Assembly (NCBI GenBank): GCA_023052935.1
Contig: CM041298.1
Span: forward strand, 117,388,977 to 117,452,976
Direction: 5' to 3'
From: Piezodorus guildinii
Taxonomy: Eukaryota; Arthropoda; Insecta; Hemiptera; Pentatomidae
Length of the DNA: 64,000 nt
The notes below the pieces were generated by a model. That model was given only the letters and a program-made list of their open reading frames with translations, was not told the origin of the DNA and made no database searches. The position numbers and the translations under genes were made by a program. Positions 21,761-33,985 of this stretch are shown piece after piece (position 1 is the stretch's first letter; each line of letters begins with the position of its first letter).

Positions 21761-22900
21761 AGAATAATACAATATACATATATACAATAAAAGATCAATA
21801 AGAATATGCACAAAAGTCACTCATACCTATTTATAATCCTCAAGCACACAGCACGTAAGTGGAGAATCTAACCAATGCTAGAACTCTAACATATACTTAT
21901 TTACAAGAGGTCGCGGGGCCACTGCCGTTTCAACCTTCTTGGGGGATAGTAAGGGTGCGTGGAGCTGGAAAGGGATTGAGCTAAAGGATTGGGGTGATGG
22001 ATAAGGTTCTGGTGGAATATGGAGAATTTTGATGAAATAAAGTCCAAAATAAATGGAATATTTAGGTCGTGGTGTAAGCTATGATTGGAGACATAATAAG
22101 GAGCATTTACTATTGTTCGGAGGACTTTGGATTGAAAGGATTGAATGCGTTTGATGTTGGAACGTTTAGCTGTCCTCACAGTTCAAGTCCGTAGGCCCAG
22201 ATAGGTTTCAGTACTGTCTTGTATATTAGCAGTTTGTTCTCGATAGATAATTTAGAATTTCTGTTTAGTAGTCTGTATAATTGTCCAAATCGTCGATTAA
22301 GTTCTTGTCGTTTAAGTCTAGTATGCGGGTTCCAAGTTAGTCTTTTGTCCAGAAGGAAGCCAAGATACCGGACTGTGTCGGAGAAAGGAAGCGGAACGGA
22401 GTTGAAGAGAACTGGAGGGCAGGATTGTCTTCGAAGGGTAAAGGTGACATGTTTGCATTTGGATTGATTGACTTTGATTCTCCAGTTGTTACACCAGTCT
22501 TCAATTTGAGAAAGGTGCGTTTGGAGGCCTATAGATGCAATTTCGGGATCTAAGTGAGAGGATAGGATAGCTGTGTCATCAGCGTACGTTGCTAGGAAGG
22601 TATTAGGGCAAACAGGAATATCAGCCGTGTGTATATTGTACAGGAAAGGACCAAGGACACTGCCCTGAGGAACACCGGATTCGACTGGATAATAATTGGA
22701 ATATTCTGCACCACAGCGAACTCGGAAGGAGCGGTTTGATAGATAGGATCGGAGGACTAGATATAAGGATTGGGGTAAATGGTTTTTGAGCTTAAAGAGT
22801 AATCCCGGGTGCCACACCCGGTCAAATGCTTGCGTTATGTCCAGAAATACACCCGAGCAGTACTCCTTGTTCTCAAGGGCAGAGGAAATAATTGAAGATT
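21761..22900 (-). mobile_element. Jockey-A copy, 5'-truncated, nearly open RT
   Basis: The minus-strand ORF 22817-22176 holds the RT palm and thumb (VESGVPQGSVLGPFLYNIHT, TYADDTAILSS, RYLGFLLDKRLTWNP). After a one-base frame change near 22178, the ORF 22179-21901 completes it to LKRQWPRDLL. The copy is cut before the RT fingers at about 22890, where a second Jockey-A piece in the same orientation begins. Confidence 0.88.
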
Positions 22901-23240
22901 ATTATAAGAAATGTCTTGTAGGTAATAATTTGTTATCAACTGTAAGCTCAGATTTTCTGTTGAGTAGTCGATATAACTGTCCGAATCGTCGGTTGAGTTC
23001 TTGTCTTTTAAGTCTTGTATGTGGGTTCCACGTCAATCTTTTGTCTAACAGTAAGCCAAGATACCGGACTGTATCTGAAGAAGGAATTGGTAACGAATCG
23101 AAATAAACTGGTGGAAAGGATTTTCGTCTAAGAGTAAATGTTGTGTGTTTACATTTGGCTTCGTTCACCCTTACACGCCAGTCACTACACCAGTAGTCGA
23201 TAAGGCAAAGGTATCTCTGCAGGTTTAAGGATGCTGTTTA
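22901..23240 (-). mobile_element. Second Jockey-A fragment in the same orientation
   Basis: The minus-strand ORF 23168-22902 reads FTLRRKSFPPVYFDSLPIPS, RYLGLLLDKRLTWNPHTRLK and LNRRFGQLYRLLNRKSELTV. It repeats a part already present in 22176-22520, so it is a separate copy, truncated at both ends and abutting the first. Confidence 0.8.
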
Positions 23241-23448
23241 AGGATTGGGAATAGATGATAGGATTTTACATGTGTGTACATATGTGTAGGATTATAAGGA
23301 CATTACATGTGTAGGATTTTACATAGGACTATTACATGTGTGTATTGTACAGGTTGTATAATAAGTTTGTATCCTTTTTCAATTTAATCCTCTCTGCGTT
23401 TATAAGACCATGTTCACTTGGTTAATAATGATTACATATTCTAAAAAA
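23241..23448. other. Short AT-rich spacer with local repeats
   Basis: GGATTTTACATGTGTG-like strings recur several times at 23268-23345 (cryptically simple DNA). No gene is seen. Confidence 0.4.
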
Positions 23449-23572
23449 TCTAGTGCGGGCAACACACGAAATTCACTTACCTCCGTTGTTAAAATGGATT
23501 AAAGAATTTTCAAATACAGCTAGAGACAAAAAATGAGTAAAACTAATAAAAAATTATTTAAATTTAATTTCC

Positions 23573-24498
23573 GGCACCAGGGACTGCTTTACAAACTCCG
23601 TCAATTTCTCACCCCTACATATTTCCTATTAATGCGTTCCTACCTTACTGGCAGAACCTTTAAGGTAAACCACAACTTTTCCTACTCATCCACATTTTCC
23701 CTATCTGCTGGAGTGCCTCAAGGTAGTATCTTAGGTCCTATCCTCTACTCCCTTTATACAGCTGACATTCCACTCCATCCTCGCACTGTCCTCAATACTT
23801 ATGCTGATGACACGTGTGTCTTATCAGTCCATAATGATCCAACTACTGCATCCCAAACCCTTCAGTCCCACATCAAAGCCATTGAAGAATGGTGTCAAAA
23901 TTGGAGGATTAAAATAAATCCCAACAAATCCCACCAAATCACCTTTACCCTTCGTCGCAAACCGATGACTTCCTGCCCCCCAGTATCCTTTAATAACATT
24001 ACCCTTACTTCTGTAGAACAAATCCGATACCTAGGTCTCCATCTTGAAAAGCGCCTTACTTGGAATCCTCACACAAGACTGAAACGACAAGAAACTGCTC
24101 GAAGATATCAATTACTACAACACTTACTAGACAAACGTTCAAAACTTCCAGTACATTACAAAAGACTCATCTACATCACAATTATCAGACCTATTTGGAC
24201 ATATGGAATCGAGCTTTGGGGCTCTACGAAACCATCTAATTCCTCCCGCATCCAGTCTTTACAATCCAAAATCCTTCGCAAAATCCTGAATGCTCCTTAT
24301 TTTGTCACAAATCAAATCTTCCATAATGTCCTAAACATCCCATTTGTTGCAGACATAGCCCGTGATAGATACTCCTCTTTCCATTCTAAACTCCCTGCAC
24401 ATACAAACCCACTTGTCCGTAATTTATCTTCTTCAGATATCCCTGATAACCCTCCAAGGCGACTGAAAAGAAGGTGGCCTCGGGACCTACTGTATTAA
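23573..24498 (+). CDS. Jockey-B reverse transcriptase C-terminal part (partial)
   Basis: An open frame of about 308 codons starting at RHQGLLYKLRQF; the apparent start residues before it come from the X repeat. It holds LSAGVPQGSILGPILYSLYT, the catalytic TYADDTCVLS, IRYLGLHLEKRLTWNPHTRL and the Jockey C-terminus PPRRLKRRWPRDLL. ORF1, endonuclease and RT fingers are lost, so it has no activity alone. It differs from Jockey-A in sequence but shares the layout. Confidence 0.88.
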
Positions 24499-24635
24499 AA
24501 TAGTTTGTGAAGTGCTACCACTGGGTAGTTCTTTCTCAAGACATTTTCATGACTTTTTATATTCATTCTACATATTTACTTATTGTATTCTTTAGTACAG
24601 TTGTAAATTACTATGAATAAATAAAAAAAAAAAAA
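23573..24635 (+). mobile_element. Jockey-B LINE, 5'-truncated insertion with open RT
   Basis: Flanked by the direct repeat TTAATTTCC (23564-23572 and 24636-24644) and ending in poly(A) at 24622-24635. The element starts inside the RT, and the reading frame is unbroken to its natural stop at 24498. About 140 bp of 3' UTR follows, with an AATAAATAAA signal before the tail. Its intact frame suggests a recent insertion that was dead on arrival because of 5' truncation. Confidence 0.9.
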
Positions 24636-24991
24636 TTAATTTCCTTAGAAACATATGTTTTATTAAAAAATCTATTATAGAATAGAATAGAATAGAATAG
24701 AATTTATTTGTTTAAGATTTACATTCTTGTACAAATCAATTCAAATTATAAATCTCTTCAATTGCCAACATGAGTCTAGTTAAAAATTAATGTCCATTTA
24801 TTCGGCTCTTTTAAAAACTTAAAAATAATAATTGTAAACTATTTAAATAATACATTTTATCATTTAATTGATACATAATAGAAAAACGCTGAAATAAAAC
24901 ATAAAAAACAATTAACAACTTGAAAAACAAACTGAAAACATTCGCCGTAGAATGAAAAATAATAAACAGTTAATCTTAGATAACTGGACAC

Positions 24992-27900
24992 TTAATTGGT
25001 GTGTGGACCTTCACAGTTCAAATTATCCAGGGTATTACATGCTGACTTAGTGAACCAGAAAATGTTGTTCAGTTTTTCAATATTGTCTATTTGAAGAATT
25101 TTTTGGTCATCACTGGATCCTGATAAAAATGGTTGTAAATATCTTTCTCTGTCTTTCATGAGCTTTTCACAGTAGAGAAGGACATGAAACTGGCTGTTCA
25201 AGATAAACTGACCACAGAAAGTGCAGGTTTCTTGTGCTTTGAAGATGAACATTTTGGTTTTTCCATAAAGTGTGGTACGTTCTGGGCTCGAAATTCTTAA
25301 CTGGCTCAATGATCTTATTTTTTTGATGTTGGCTGTATATGTCAGATAGGTCTCTGGGCTGGAGATATTGAAGCTGGAGATAGTTCTATATATGGGGTTA
25401 TGGTTAGAATTGAGAGATCGGTGGATGTCTATTGAAAGGTTATGATTGTTTATCTTTTCCATTATTGCATCTCTGCACTTTAATAATCCATTCGGGCATA
25501 ATACACTGAATTCTTCTTCACAGCCATCGATCTAACTTGTGAGACCCAGTTAAATTTTATATCAGGGTTCCTTGCATGCAGCGAAATCAGTCTGTTGAAA
25601 CAGAGTCTTGGCAGCCTCTCCTCCGGCATGATTGACAATCTGGACCAGTAGTTCACAGCTCTCTTCAGAACCCTGACGCTCAATGGGTTTTGGCCGGTTT
25701 CAAGACGAACTATGTAGTTGGCAGTACTCCTTGGCCATCTGAGTAGTTGCTTCAGGAACTTTAGTTGTATCACTTCAACAGCTTCTAGATATCTTAAGCT
25801 CCATATTTCAGAAGCATACAGAAGGGTTGAGGCTACCATGGAATCGAAAAGAGCTATTTTTGTTTCCCATGAATCACTTCTACCCCTTCGCAAAACATCC
25901 AATACTCTTGCAGCTGCAACAGAGGACCTCTGAATAAAATGTTCAGATGCTTTGCTAAATTTTCCTGAGGAAGTGAATGGTACTCCCAAATAGGTATAGT
26001 CCTTAGAGTATTCTATTTTTTCTTTATTCAAATAAAGGGGTTTAAGCTGCTTCAACCTAGGGGACTTATGGAATACAACAACCTTGGATTTTTTTACGTT
26101 TACGGTTAGAGAATTCTTTTCGCAGTACTGTTGTAATATCATCAGTTTATTTTGCGCTTCTTGCCAAGTATTACTGAGAAGAATAATGTCATCAGCAAAC
26201 AAGAGCATGATTGCCTCATGAGTACTATCAATGCTAACTCCTGTAGCTTCATTATCTTGAAAGAATCGGACAATATCGGATATGAACATGATGAAGAGTG
26301 TTGGGCTAAGGCTTTCTCCCTGCAAAAGACCTGTCGATATATCAATGTTTTCCGAAAGCTTTCCATTTGTTGTTATTTGAGTTGAAGCATTGTCGTATAG
26401 CACCTTTATAATCCTTATGAGTTTCCCCCCGATTCCAAGTGAAAAAAGCTTTTCCCAAAGCAGGCTGTGGTTGATAGAGGCGAAGGCTTTCCTTAAATCT
26501 ATGAATGCAGCAAATAAGTATCTGCCTTTAGTTGTGAAGTTAATGCTGATCAGTGACATTAAAGTGAAGATGTGATCTGAGCAGCCTCTACCACTTCGAA
26601 ACCCCGCTTGTTCCTCAGGTATGAGATTTTCAGATTCTGCCCATAGTAAGATCCTTCTTGCTAGAATACTGGTAAATAACTTCACCATTGTATTTAAAAG
26701 TGATATCCCTCTGTAATTATCTGGGTCTTTCCTGTCCCCTTTCTTAAATAGCAAATAAAGTTTGGATTTTGACCATTGCAGAGGGAGTTTCTCATGATCC
26801 ATCACTGTATTAAAGAGGTTGAGGAGATAGTGCTCCCATTCTGGGGTAAGGCTTTTAAAGGTTTCGTAAATAATATTGTCGAAACCAGGGGCTTTGTGGT
26901 TCTTTGATTGTTGGATGCAAAATTGTAATTCCTCTAAAGCGATGTTACCCTCCAGATAAGGATGGATGACTGAAAAAAAATGAGCTTCATGGATGGTTTT
27001 TTGGCCATAGTGTGATATATAAAATCTGCTCCATTCTTCTATTTCTATTTCGTTTGGTTGTCTTTTATATGGTTTTAGAGAATTTACAGTAGTCCAGAAC
27101 TGTTTGCTATTTTTAACTTCCCTGAGATTATTTAGAGTGAGTAACCGGAATCCAATTTTCTTGTGTCTAATTAATTTCCTGTATAGATTCCTGAAATTAA
27201 TATATTCTTGTACTTTATCATCAGAAAAGTTGAATTTGGTCATAGCCCTGTATTTTTTTCTTAGCTCTCTCTTCGATTTTCTGCATTCTTGGTCAAACCA
27301 TGGTTGCTTGTCCTTATGATGTGCGTTCTTCGGTATCTTTTTGGAAAACATTTGCCCAGTTTCAGTCATGCTTTCCTTCATACAAGTGACAAAGTTTTCA
27401 TACAGTAGGTTTACCTCTTTTGAGTTGAAGTATATTTTGTTAGAGTTCAATAAACATTTTTTAAACTCATTTGCCTTAGCTTCTTCCCATTTCATACAAA
27501 TTTTATAATTATTTGGCGTCTCGTCTTTTAATTCTTGAGAAGGACCTACGGGAGAATATATAGAGGGTAAGTGTAAAGAAGTACTGCAAGCCAGGTGGTC
27601 AATGGAATCAGAAACAAGCATTATATTCAAATCTCCAAATATATCTAGAGAGTTATGATTTATCCAGACAAGGTCTATGATAGTTCTTCCCAGGCTCGAC
27701 ATGAAGGTATATTTCCCAGGTCTGTCTGAAAGAGAGCGACCATTGCACAAAATAAGACCTGAAGATTCCATAGCTTCCACCAACAATTTGCCTCGCCTGT
27801 TTATGCTCGAGTGGAGAGTCATCCTTTCAGAGTAAAGATTCGAACCCTGTAAAACTTCCTCCTCTAGGTCATTTAAATTCCCTACATGGCTGTTAAAGTC

Positions 27901-28440
27901 CCCGTTCAAGATCAAACAGGTTGAAGGAAAGTTTGTATATATCGAAGAAATAACACTACCTAGATCCTCAAGGCATGTTTCTATGTCACTTGATGGAGAA
28001 AAATAAATGTTGCCCACTGTTATCAACGTATTATTTAGTTTTATATTGATAAATATCCAATAACGATTACTGGCTATAACGGTAACCTCCGAGTCAATTT
28101 TATTGTGCACAAGGGTCAACAGACCTCCGCTACCTCTTCCTGGTTTGAATGTTTTAACTGCATTACTATGGTATGGTGTATAGTCGTGTAACCATGATGG
28201 GAGAATAAAGTTATCTTCGGTAAGCCAGGTTTCGACGAAGCATAGTATTGAGTTCTTTGTAAGTATTTCACATTCATAATTGTTGAAATTATACAGATTT
28301 TTAAAACCGTTTATATTATAAAAAATAAGGTAAAAGATTTGTTTGAGGGTATTAGCTTTTGGAGAGATGATAGAAGGTTTATTTTCTTTCTTACTTCTGT
28401 TTGGAGTAACTGGATAAAAAACAGAAGGGGTGCATTTAAG
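24992..28440 (-). pseudogene. CR1-like ORF2: endonuclease-reverse transcriptase with one frameshift
   Basis: The frame is open from the codon after the ORF1 stop (28440) to 25480, 986 codons, then moves by one base near 25484 and continues at 25462-24992. Endonuclease motifs are YNINGFKNL (about 28320), CFVETWL, LILNGDFNSHVGN and SDSIDHLACS. RT motifs are LLFKKGDRKDPDNYRGISLL, FIDLRKAFASINHSLLWEKL, STGLLQGESLSPTLFIMFIS and the catalytic LLFADDIILLS. The final part has a possible zinc site, CTFCGQFILNSQFHVLLYC. I found no in-frame ATG before the endonuclease; the first methionine is about 100 codons downstream of the start annotated by ORF callers at 28119. Confidence 0.87.
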
Positions 28441-29184
28441 TCAGGGAGATTTCGTAACTGTTGACGGGATTGATGAACTTCTGGGACGAAATTCAAATTT
28501 TTCTAACTTTTCCTCATTCTTCCTTTTCTTGTTACTCTGAGTATTATTTGTTAAGGAATCTGTTAGTGTAGGAAGCGATTCGGAAATGGGTGTAAAGATT
28601 TCGGATGCAAATTCTTTTAATACATTTTCCACTTCGTCAAGCCTATAATGAGAACCTCTGATTTTGAAAAATCCATTTTTGTACGTAACAGATGGATCGA
28701 TATTTTTTAACTTTAAAATATACGAATGGATTTTTCTTCCCTCTTCTCTATCTTCCGGGGTTTTATCGTGACTGATAAAAATGTTTTTATTTTTTAATGA
28801 TGGTTTATGTTTAAATATTTCCTGTTTGATATTATAATTATTGAGGCTAACAAATATTGGCCCTTTACCTAGCCTGAAACTATTATTTATAGCATGATGG
28901 GGTAATGTAATGTTTATGTCTTTGAAAATATCTCTTACTTTATCTAGGGTATTTTCATTTTCTGACAGAGGTACGTTATGAACAAGGAAATTGTTTTTCC
29001 GTAATTGCCTGTTTAAAAAAAGAACCTCCTTTTGCAAACGGTTTGTTTTTTCTTCCAGGTAAACACATCTTTTCTTTACCGAATCCAACTCTTTTATCAA
29101 CTCTGCATTTATGGCATTGTTTTTTTCAATATTAGCATTCATTTCTTTAATGGCTTGCATTATGTCTTCGTTTGTAATGGCCAT
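28441..29184 (-). CDS. CR1-like ORF1: coiled-coil RNA-binding protein
   Basis: 247 codons starting at ATG 29184 and ending in TGA at 28441-28443. Residues 10-65 have the heptad pattern of a coiled coil (AINAELIKELDSVKKRCVYL then EEKTNRLQKEVLFLNRQLRK). NNFLVHNVPLSENENTL and the following 100 residues look like the RRM-like and C-terminal domains of LINE ORF1 proteins (GPIFVSLNNYNIKQEIFKHK, FISHDKTPEDREEGRKIHSY). The C-terminal 50 residues are polar and basic (NKKRKNEEKLEKFEF). The likely role is binding the element RNA as a trimer. The frame continues directly into ORF2 beyond the stop. Confidence 0.85.
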   Translation of the reverse strand: MAITNEDIMQAIKEMNANIEKNNAINAELIKELDSVKKRCVYLEEKTNRLQKEVLFLNRQLRKNNFLVHNVPLSENENTLDKVRDIFKDINITLPHHAINNSFRLGKGPIFVSLNNYNIKQEIFKHKPSLKNKNIFISHDKTPEDREEGRKIHSYILKLKNIDPSVTYKNGFFKIRGSHYRLDEVENVLKEFASEIFTPISESLPTLTDSLTNNTQSNKKRKNEEKLEKFEFRPRSSSIPSTVTKSP

Positions 29185-29552
29185 GGTTACTGAATTCGAG
29201 TGTTTGTAGGTAAGCTGGAGAGGGCAGCGATACTGTCACGACTAAGACACAGAAGATACTGACGAGTGTAACGAGATTAAAGTTAGAGCAGTGGGGGATA
29301 TATAAGCATGCGCACTTGACCTAATATTAATGGCTATCTCACTCACCGATAGTTTATTGAATTCTTAAATCAAGCCGTACTTCCCTGTTTCGTAATAATA
29401 TCTCACCAAACTTCACTTAACTGCTCACTAACCACTTATGACTTTGTAGGTTAAATCTCATTGAACACTACCCAGTACAACGAGAAAAAATGAAAGAAAA
29501 AATAGAGGTAATTATTGCGATGTACTCACGTCCGATGCCAACACTAGACTCC

Positions 29553-29583
<31 letters not shown>

Positions 29584-30275
29584 ATTATACTATTGTCTAA
29601 AACAGTTTATTAACTTTTACAAGCTTGTGTATATGATAATATATTTTCTAAAATCTCCAGCTTTCCAACGGTATATTACTGCTCTTATGTTCAAAAACAA
29701 ACAATTACATTAAATAATTTTTTTTCAATTTTCTCCTTTAGTTGTTTTTAAAATTCGCACACTGTTATTTATCAATGCTAACAAGATAATTTGGTTATTT
29801 TTATAGAATCTACTAAATTAAAGGTACTTTAGGGGAAGAAAGTTTAAAATATCGGCATATAAGCCCAGACCATTTTAATCAGAATGAAACCTACATGACG
29901 TTTAAGCATATTAAATTTCACATCGATATAGCGAGTTTAATCAAATTCGTCGGAACTGTTTTCGAGAAAATCGAAAAAAAGGTGCAAAATGCATGGTACA
30001 AAGTGGCTCTTCTGGTAAGCTCATTTTGAAGAAAAAGGTTTTGTAACGTCTCGGGCGTATATTTGTCTTAAATATGAAATTTCAGTTTCAAAGGACTTAC
30101 CGTTTCTGCCCGGGAGTTACTACACACACACACACACAACAACACAGACGTTTTTACGGGACTTGGTTATTTAGACTCAGGGGACCCTAAAATGTGTATT
30201 TCCGTTGAAAACTGGAATTCGAAAATTTTCATGAACGCAATACTTTCCCTAACTATATATAGTAAGTGAGATTAA

Positions 30276-30978
30276 AATGAATGAAACTAATGAAAAATTA
30301 TTTCAATTTAATTTCCATAGAAACATGTGTTTTTATAAAAAATCTATTATACTATTATCTTAAACAATCGGTTTAATTGTTTGTTTTATCGGCTTTTCAT
30401 CGCTCGCTAATAACTTTTACAATCTTGTGTATATGATAATATAGCTTTCCAACGGTATATTATACACGTATATCACAGTTCTTATTTAAAAAAAAAATGG
30501 ATTATAAACATATTTTTACAGTTTTCTCTTTTAGTTGAATATCGAATTCGTTCAACTTATCTATTTACCTGTTTTTTTACCAAAGATAACAAGATGATAT
30601 GGTTATGCTTATAAAATCTACAAAATTAGAGATATTTTGGAGGAAGAAAATTTAAAATATCGGCATTTAAGACTTGTCAGACTATATCAATCAGAACGGA
30701 ACCTAGATCATAATAAACCCCATAAACTTTTTAATCGATATAGCGAGTTTGATCGGAATCTTTAAGGCAGTTTTTGAAGAAATCGTAAGAAGGAGGAATA
30801 TGCACAGTATAAAATTTCAGTTTTATAGGAATTTTTGTTTTGGCTCAGGTGTTACCTTACACGGACACACACACCTCTTTGCATACCTGGTCATTTGGAC
30901 TCAGGCGACCCTAAAACGTGTTTCAAAAATATTCACGATCGCAATACTTTTCCTCACTTTATATTTCATATATAGGTA
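30276..30978 (+). repeat. X-family repeat, second unit in direct tandem
   Basis: Follows the previous X unit without its TCTAGTGCGGGC end, starting in the AT-rich interior (AATTTAATTTCCATAGAAACATG). It ends at TTCATATATAGGTAAGTGAAAG. The CA tract is reduced (about 30868-30882). Confidence 0.7.
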
Positions 30979-31169
30979 AGTGAAAGTAGTAAAAAGGATT
31001 AGTTAGGCTGCGTTCAACATATTATTATAGATATTATAGATAATTCCACCAAAACTCGGTTATTTTTTAAGATAGAGACCATCAGGAAAAAATTAGCTGC
31101 TATAAACAGATATATCCTGATATAGTTATTTGGAAATACTAAACGATTGTTTAATAATTTGACACGGTT
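30979..31169. other. Spacer between X units with a Y-repeat match
   Basis: Holds, on the minus strand, ATAACCGAGTTTTGGTGGAA at about 31041-31061, identical to the Y repeat at 18149. No gene is seen. Confidence 0.5.
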
Positions 31170-32689
31170 TTTACTTTCACTTACCTGATTCCAAATGGCC
31201 AAGTCCCGCAAAAATGTGGTAAGTCCTCCGAGTAAACGAAAAGTCCTATGAAACTAAAATTTCATATTTAAGACCTCCGAGAAGTTACAGTAACTTTTTC
31301 ATTTAAACCAGCTAACCAAAAAAGCCACTTTATACCATACATTTTGTACCTTTTAACGATTTTCTCAAAAACAACTCTAACGATTTTGATTAAACTCGCT
31401 TGTCAATGTCGATGTAAAATTTAACGGGCTTTAACGTCATGTAGGTTTCATTCTAATTGAAATAGTCTAACAGGGCTTAAATGTTGATATTTCGAAGTTT
31501 CTTCCTCTAAAGTACCTTTAATTTGGTACATTTCAAAGGATTAACCATATTATTGTAATAATATTGATGAAGGACTGCTAAATATACAAATTAGACGAAT
31601 TTTATGAAGAAATAAAGGATAAAAGAGATAAACTTTTAGTAGTTTTTTATTAAATTGACCATATCATTTGATTAGCATTGCTAAAAAACAAGTAAATTTA
31701 TAACTGCAATAATATTTTTTTAAGGCATTTTTTTGTTTTTGAGCTTAAGAACAGTAACATACATGTATAATATACCAATGCCAACGATTTTAGAAAAAAT
31801 ATTATCTTATACATACTATTGTAAAAGTTAACGGAGAATAATGAAAAGCAGATAAAACAAACTGATTGTCGTAGATAATAATAAAATAGATTATTTAAAT
31901 ATCAATTATTATTATAGAAGAGTAAATATAATTATGAATGTAGTAGTTGGAACAGTCTCTTCTATCTTATATTTCACCAATATGAAGGATAAAATAGAAA
32001 AAGAAAATAAACTTAATACCATTTATAAAATAGATTTTAAAAATTGTCATAAAACTTATATTGGGGAAACATCAAAAATGTAAAGACTAGAATAAAACAG
32101 CACATTTCCAATTGCCAAAATATTAAAAATATAAATCATACAGTCCTCTCCATAGTATAACTAATAAACATGAATTTAATTTTGAAAATATACAAATCTA
32201 TACTAATATTATAAAGCTGAAGAGTTTGTTTGTTTGTTTGTTTGTTTGTTTATTTGAACGCGCTAATCTCAGAAACTACTGGTTCGAATTGAAAAATTCT
32301 TTTTGTGTTGGATAGTTCATTTATCGAGGAAGGCTATAGGCTATATAACATCAAGCTGCGACCAATAGGACCGAAGAATCAGTCGAAAATCTTGGAAAAA
32401 ACGGGGAAAATTTGGTAGAAAAAAAACCTCGCATCCCAATAATTCCAAATGATTTAACTTTTATTTTTAAAGAATTCAATTTCCCGTTATTTTATATTTT
32501 TCCAAACAATTAATCACAGAGGTAAACATTTAAACAGGTAGGAATAGATTTACGTCAGGATCGGGTTGCGGAGGAAATCAGTATGTTCTTCTGCCACAAG
32601 AAAATAAAACTAAAAATGTCATTTACGCGGAAGTACTTTAAAATATATTATTTTAAAAACTTCTTAATAGCGATCATAATAACAGAAAT

Positions 32690-33272
32690 TGATGCAGACG
32701 AAGTCGCTTTAGAATATATCAAAGAAAAGGTGACATGTACTAAGAAGGTTTAAATCTGGTTGATAAAATTCCGGTTCTGGGAAACGCCGATGATTTGGTA
32801 CTGCTAGGGGAAGACACGGAAACTATACAACTAAATACAAGTGCGTTAATAAAAACCGGTAAAGAAATAGGACTCGAAATAAATACCGAAAAGACAAAAT
32901 AGATGATTTGTAGCAGAGGCGGTGGCGATCATAGTAATATTGATATATTAGGGTATACTTTTGAACACGTAGAGAAATTTAAGTATTTAGGTTCAATGAT
33001 AACGAGAAAAAAATACATCCAGGAGGAAATAAAGTCCTGGTTAAAGGCGGGAAATGCGTGTTATAATTCAATTGTGAAATTACTTAGCTTCTATCTAAAA
33101 ACTTATAGGTTAGAATTTATAAAACTATTATTCTTCCGACGGTGAATTTGAACACTTACTTTGAAGGACGGACAACGGCTAAAGTTTTTAGAAAATAAGG
33201 TACTACAGGTAAAATATTTGGTCCGAAGAGAGATGAGGCTACTGGGGAGTATAGAAAGTTACACAACGCGGC
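32690..33272 (+). pseudogene. R-family RT fragment inside the Helitron
   Basis: Reads LEYIKEKVTCTKK, then a NADDLVLLG-like catalytic box (YADD altered) near 32790. The ORF 32903-33145 covers GYTFEHVEKFKYLGSMITRK and continues in other frames to the ATGEYRKLHNAA region. It is truncated at both ends and frameshifted, and may have been inserted in or carried by the Helitron. Confidence 0.75.
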
Positions 33273-33819
33273 AATAGTTATATTAATCTATATTATTATC
33301 TATATTGTTAAGTCATGTTTTATTTCAAGAGTCATTTTTAACTTTAATCGTTATTAACTTGAAGCATGTACACTTATAAATTTAAATAAATTAAAAAAAT
33401 TACTATTTCTTTTGATTTATTCGAGTATAATAATTATAACTATTATTTTAAGCATAATTAGGACTTTTATTAGCTGCATGTCTATATTTATAAAAGAAAG
33501 TACCACTCAATTTTCTGGTATCTAAAAAATGACTATGGTTGTGAGGGTAAAATTTTTCCTGGAGGTTTGTCTTACCGCCTAGATGTGCAATAAGGCAGGA
33601 TTTGAAAATCTTCGCCCAACAACTGGTCGAACAACCTAAACGTAAAATTGTCTTAATCTGATATGTATCAGCAAAGATACAAAGATTTTATAACAAATAT
33701 ATTTAAGCATATTACTGTTGTTATCTATTCGTTTACGTCACTTTTATACTACTATGGCTAATCGTATGATGACTAATTTTTTCCTCTCCAAGTTTAGTTA
33801 GGGTAGAGATGTTTAACGA

Positions 33820-33985
33820 GTTCATGAAATGGCAAAGGCTTGGGACCACCATTTTACGTCCCCTTCGAAGGAGGGCATAACTAAGGTTGTTTTTAACTCC
33901 CATTAAAAAATCTTAAGGACACCTTGGTCACTACATACAGGTGACCGACCCTTTTAAGCATATTGCGTTTCATATCTGTTTCGAG
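33820..33985 (-). mobile_element. SINE fragment inside the Helitron
   Basis: The reverse complement reads GGGACGTAAAATGGTGGTCC and an AACTCGTTAAA block, as in the SINE body at 14690-14770. The promoter head is not clear. Confidence 0.6.

Larger units (their letters stand above)
24680..29574 (-). mobile_element. CR1-superfamily LINE, near full length (4.9 kb)
   Basis: A two-domain-set LINE on the minus strand. The 5' UTR is about 390 bp, then a coiled-coil ORF1 (29184-28441), an endonuclease-RT ORF2 (28440 to about 24992) and a 3' tail of TTCTA repeats (AGAAT units on the plus strand at 24679-24702). The target-site duplication AAAAAATCTATTATA is at 24665-24679 and 29575-29589, inside X. An A-run of about 26 bases lies at the 5' junction. 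ORF1 and ORF2 are in one frame, separated by a single TGA, and one frameshift lies near 25484. Clade (Kiri-, Rex- or L2-like) is uncertain. Confidence 0.85.
23449..30275 (+). repeat. X-family repeat split by two nested LINEs
   Basis: X parts are 23449-23572, 24636-24679 and 29575-30275. The left end is TCTAGTGCGGGCAACACACG and the right end CTATATATAGTAAGTGAG. Jockey-B sits at 23573-24635 between copies of TTAATTTCC, and a CR1-like element at 24680-29574 between copies of AAAAAATCTATTATA. With both removed, the parts join into a unit like 15182-16090. The CA tract is at about 30121-30147. Confidence 0.8.
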
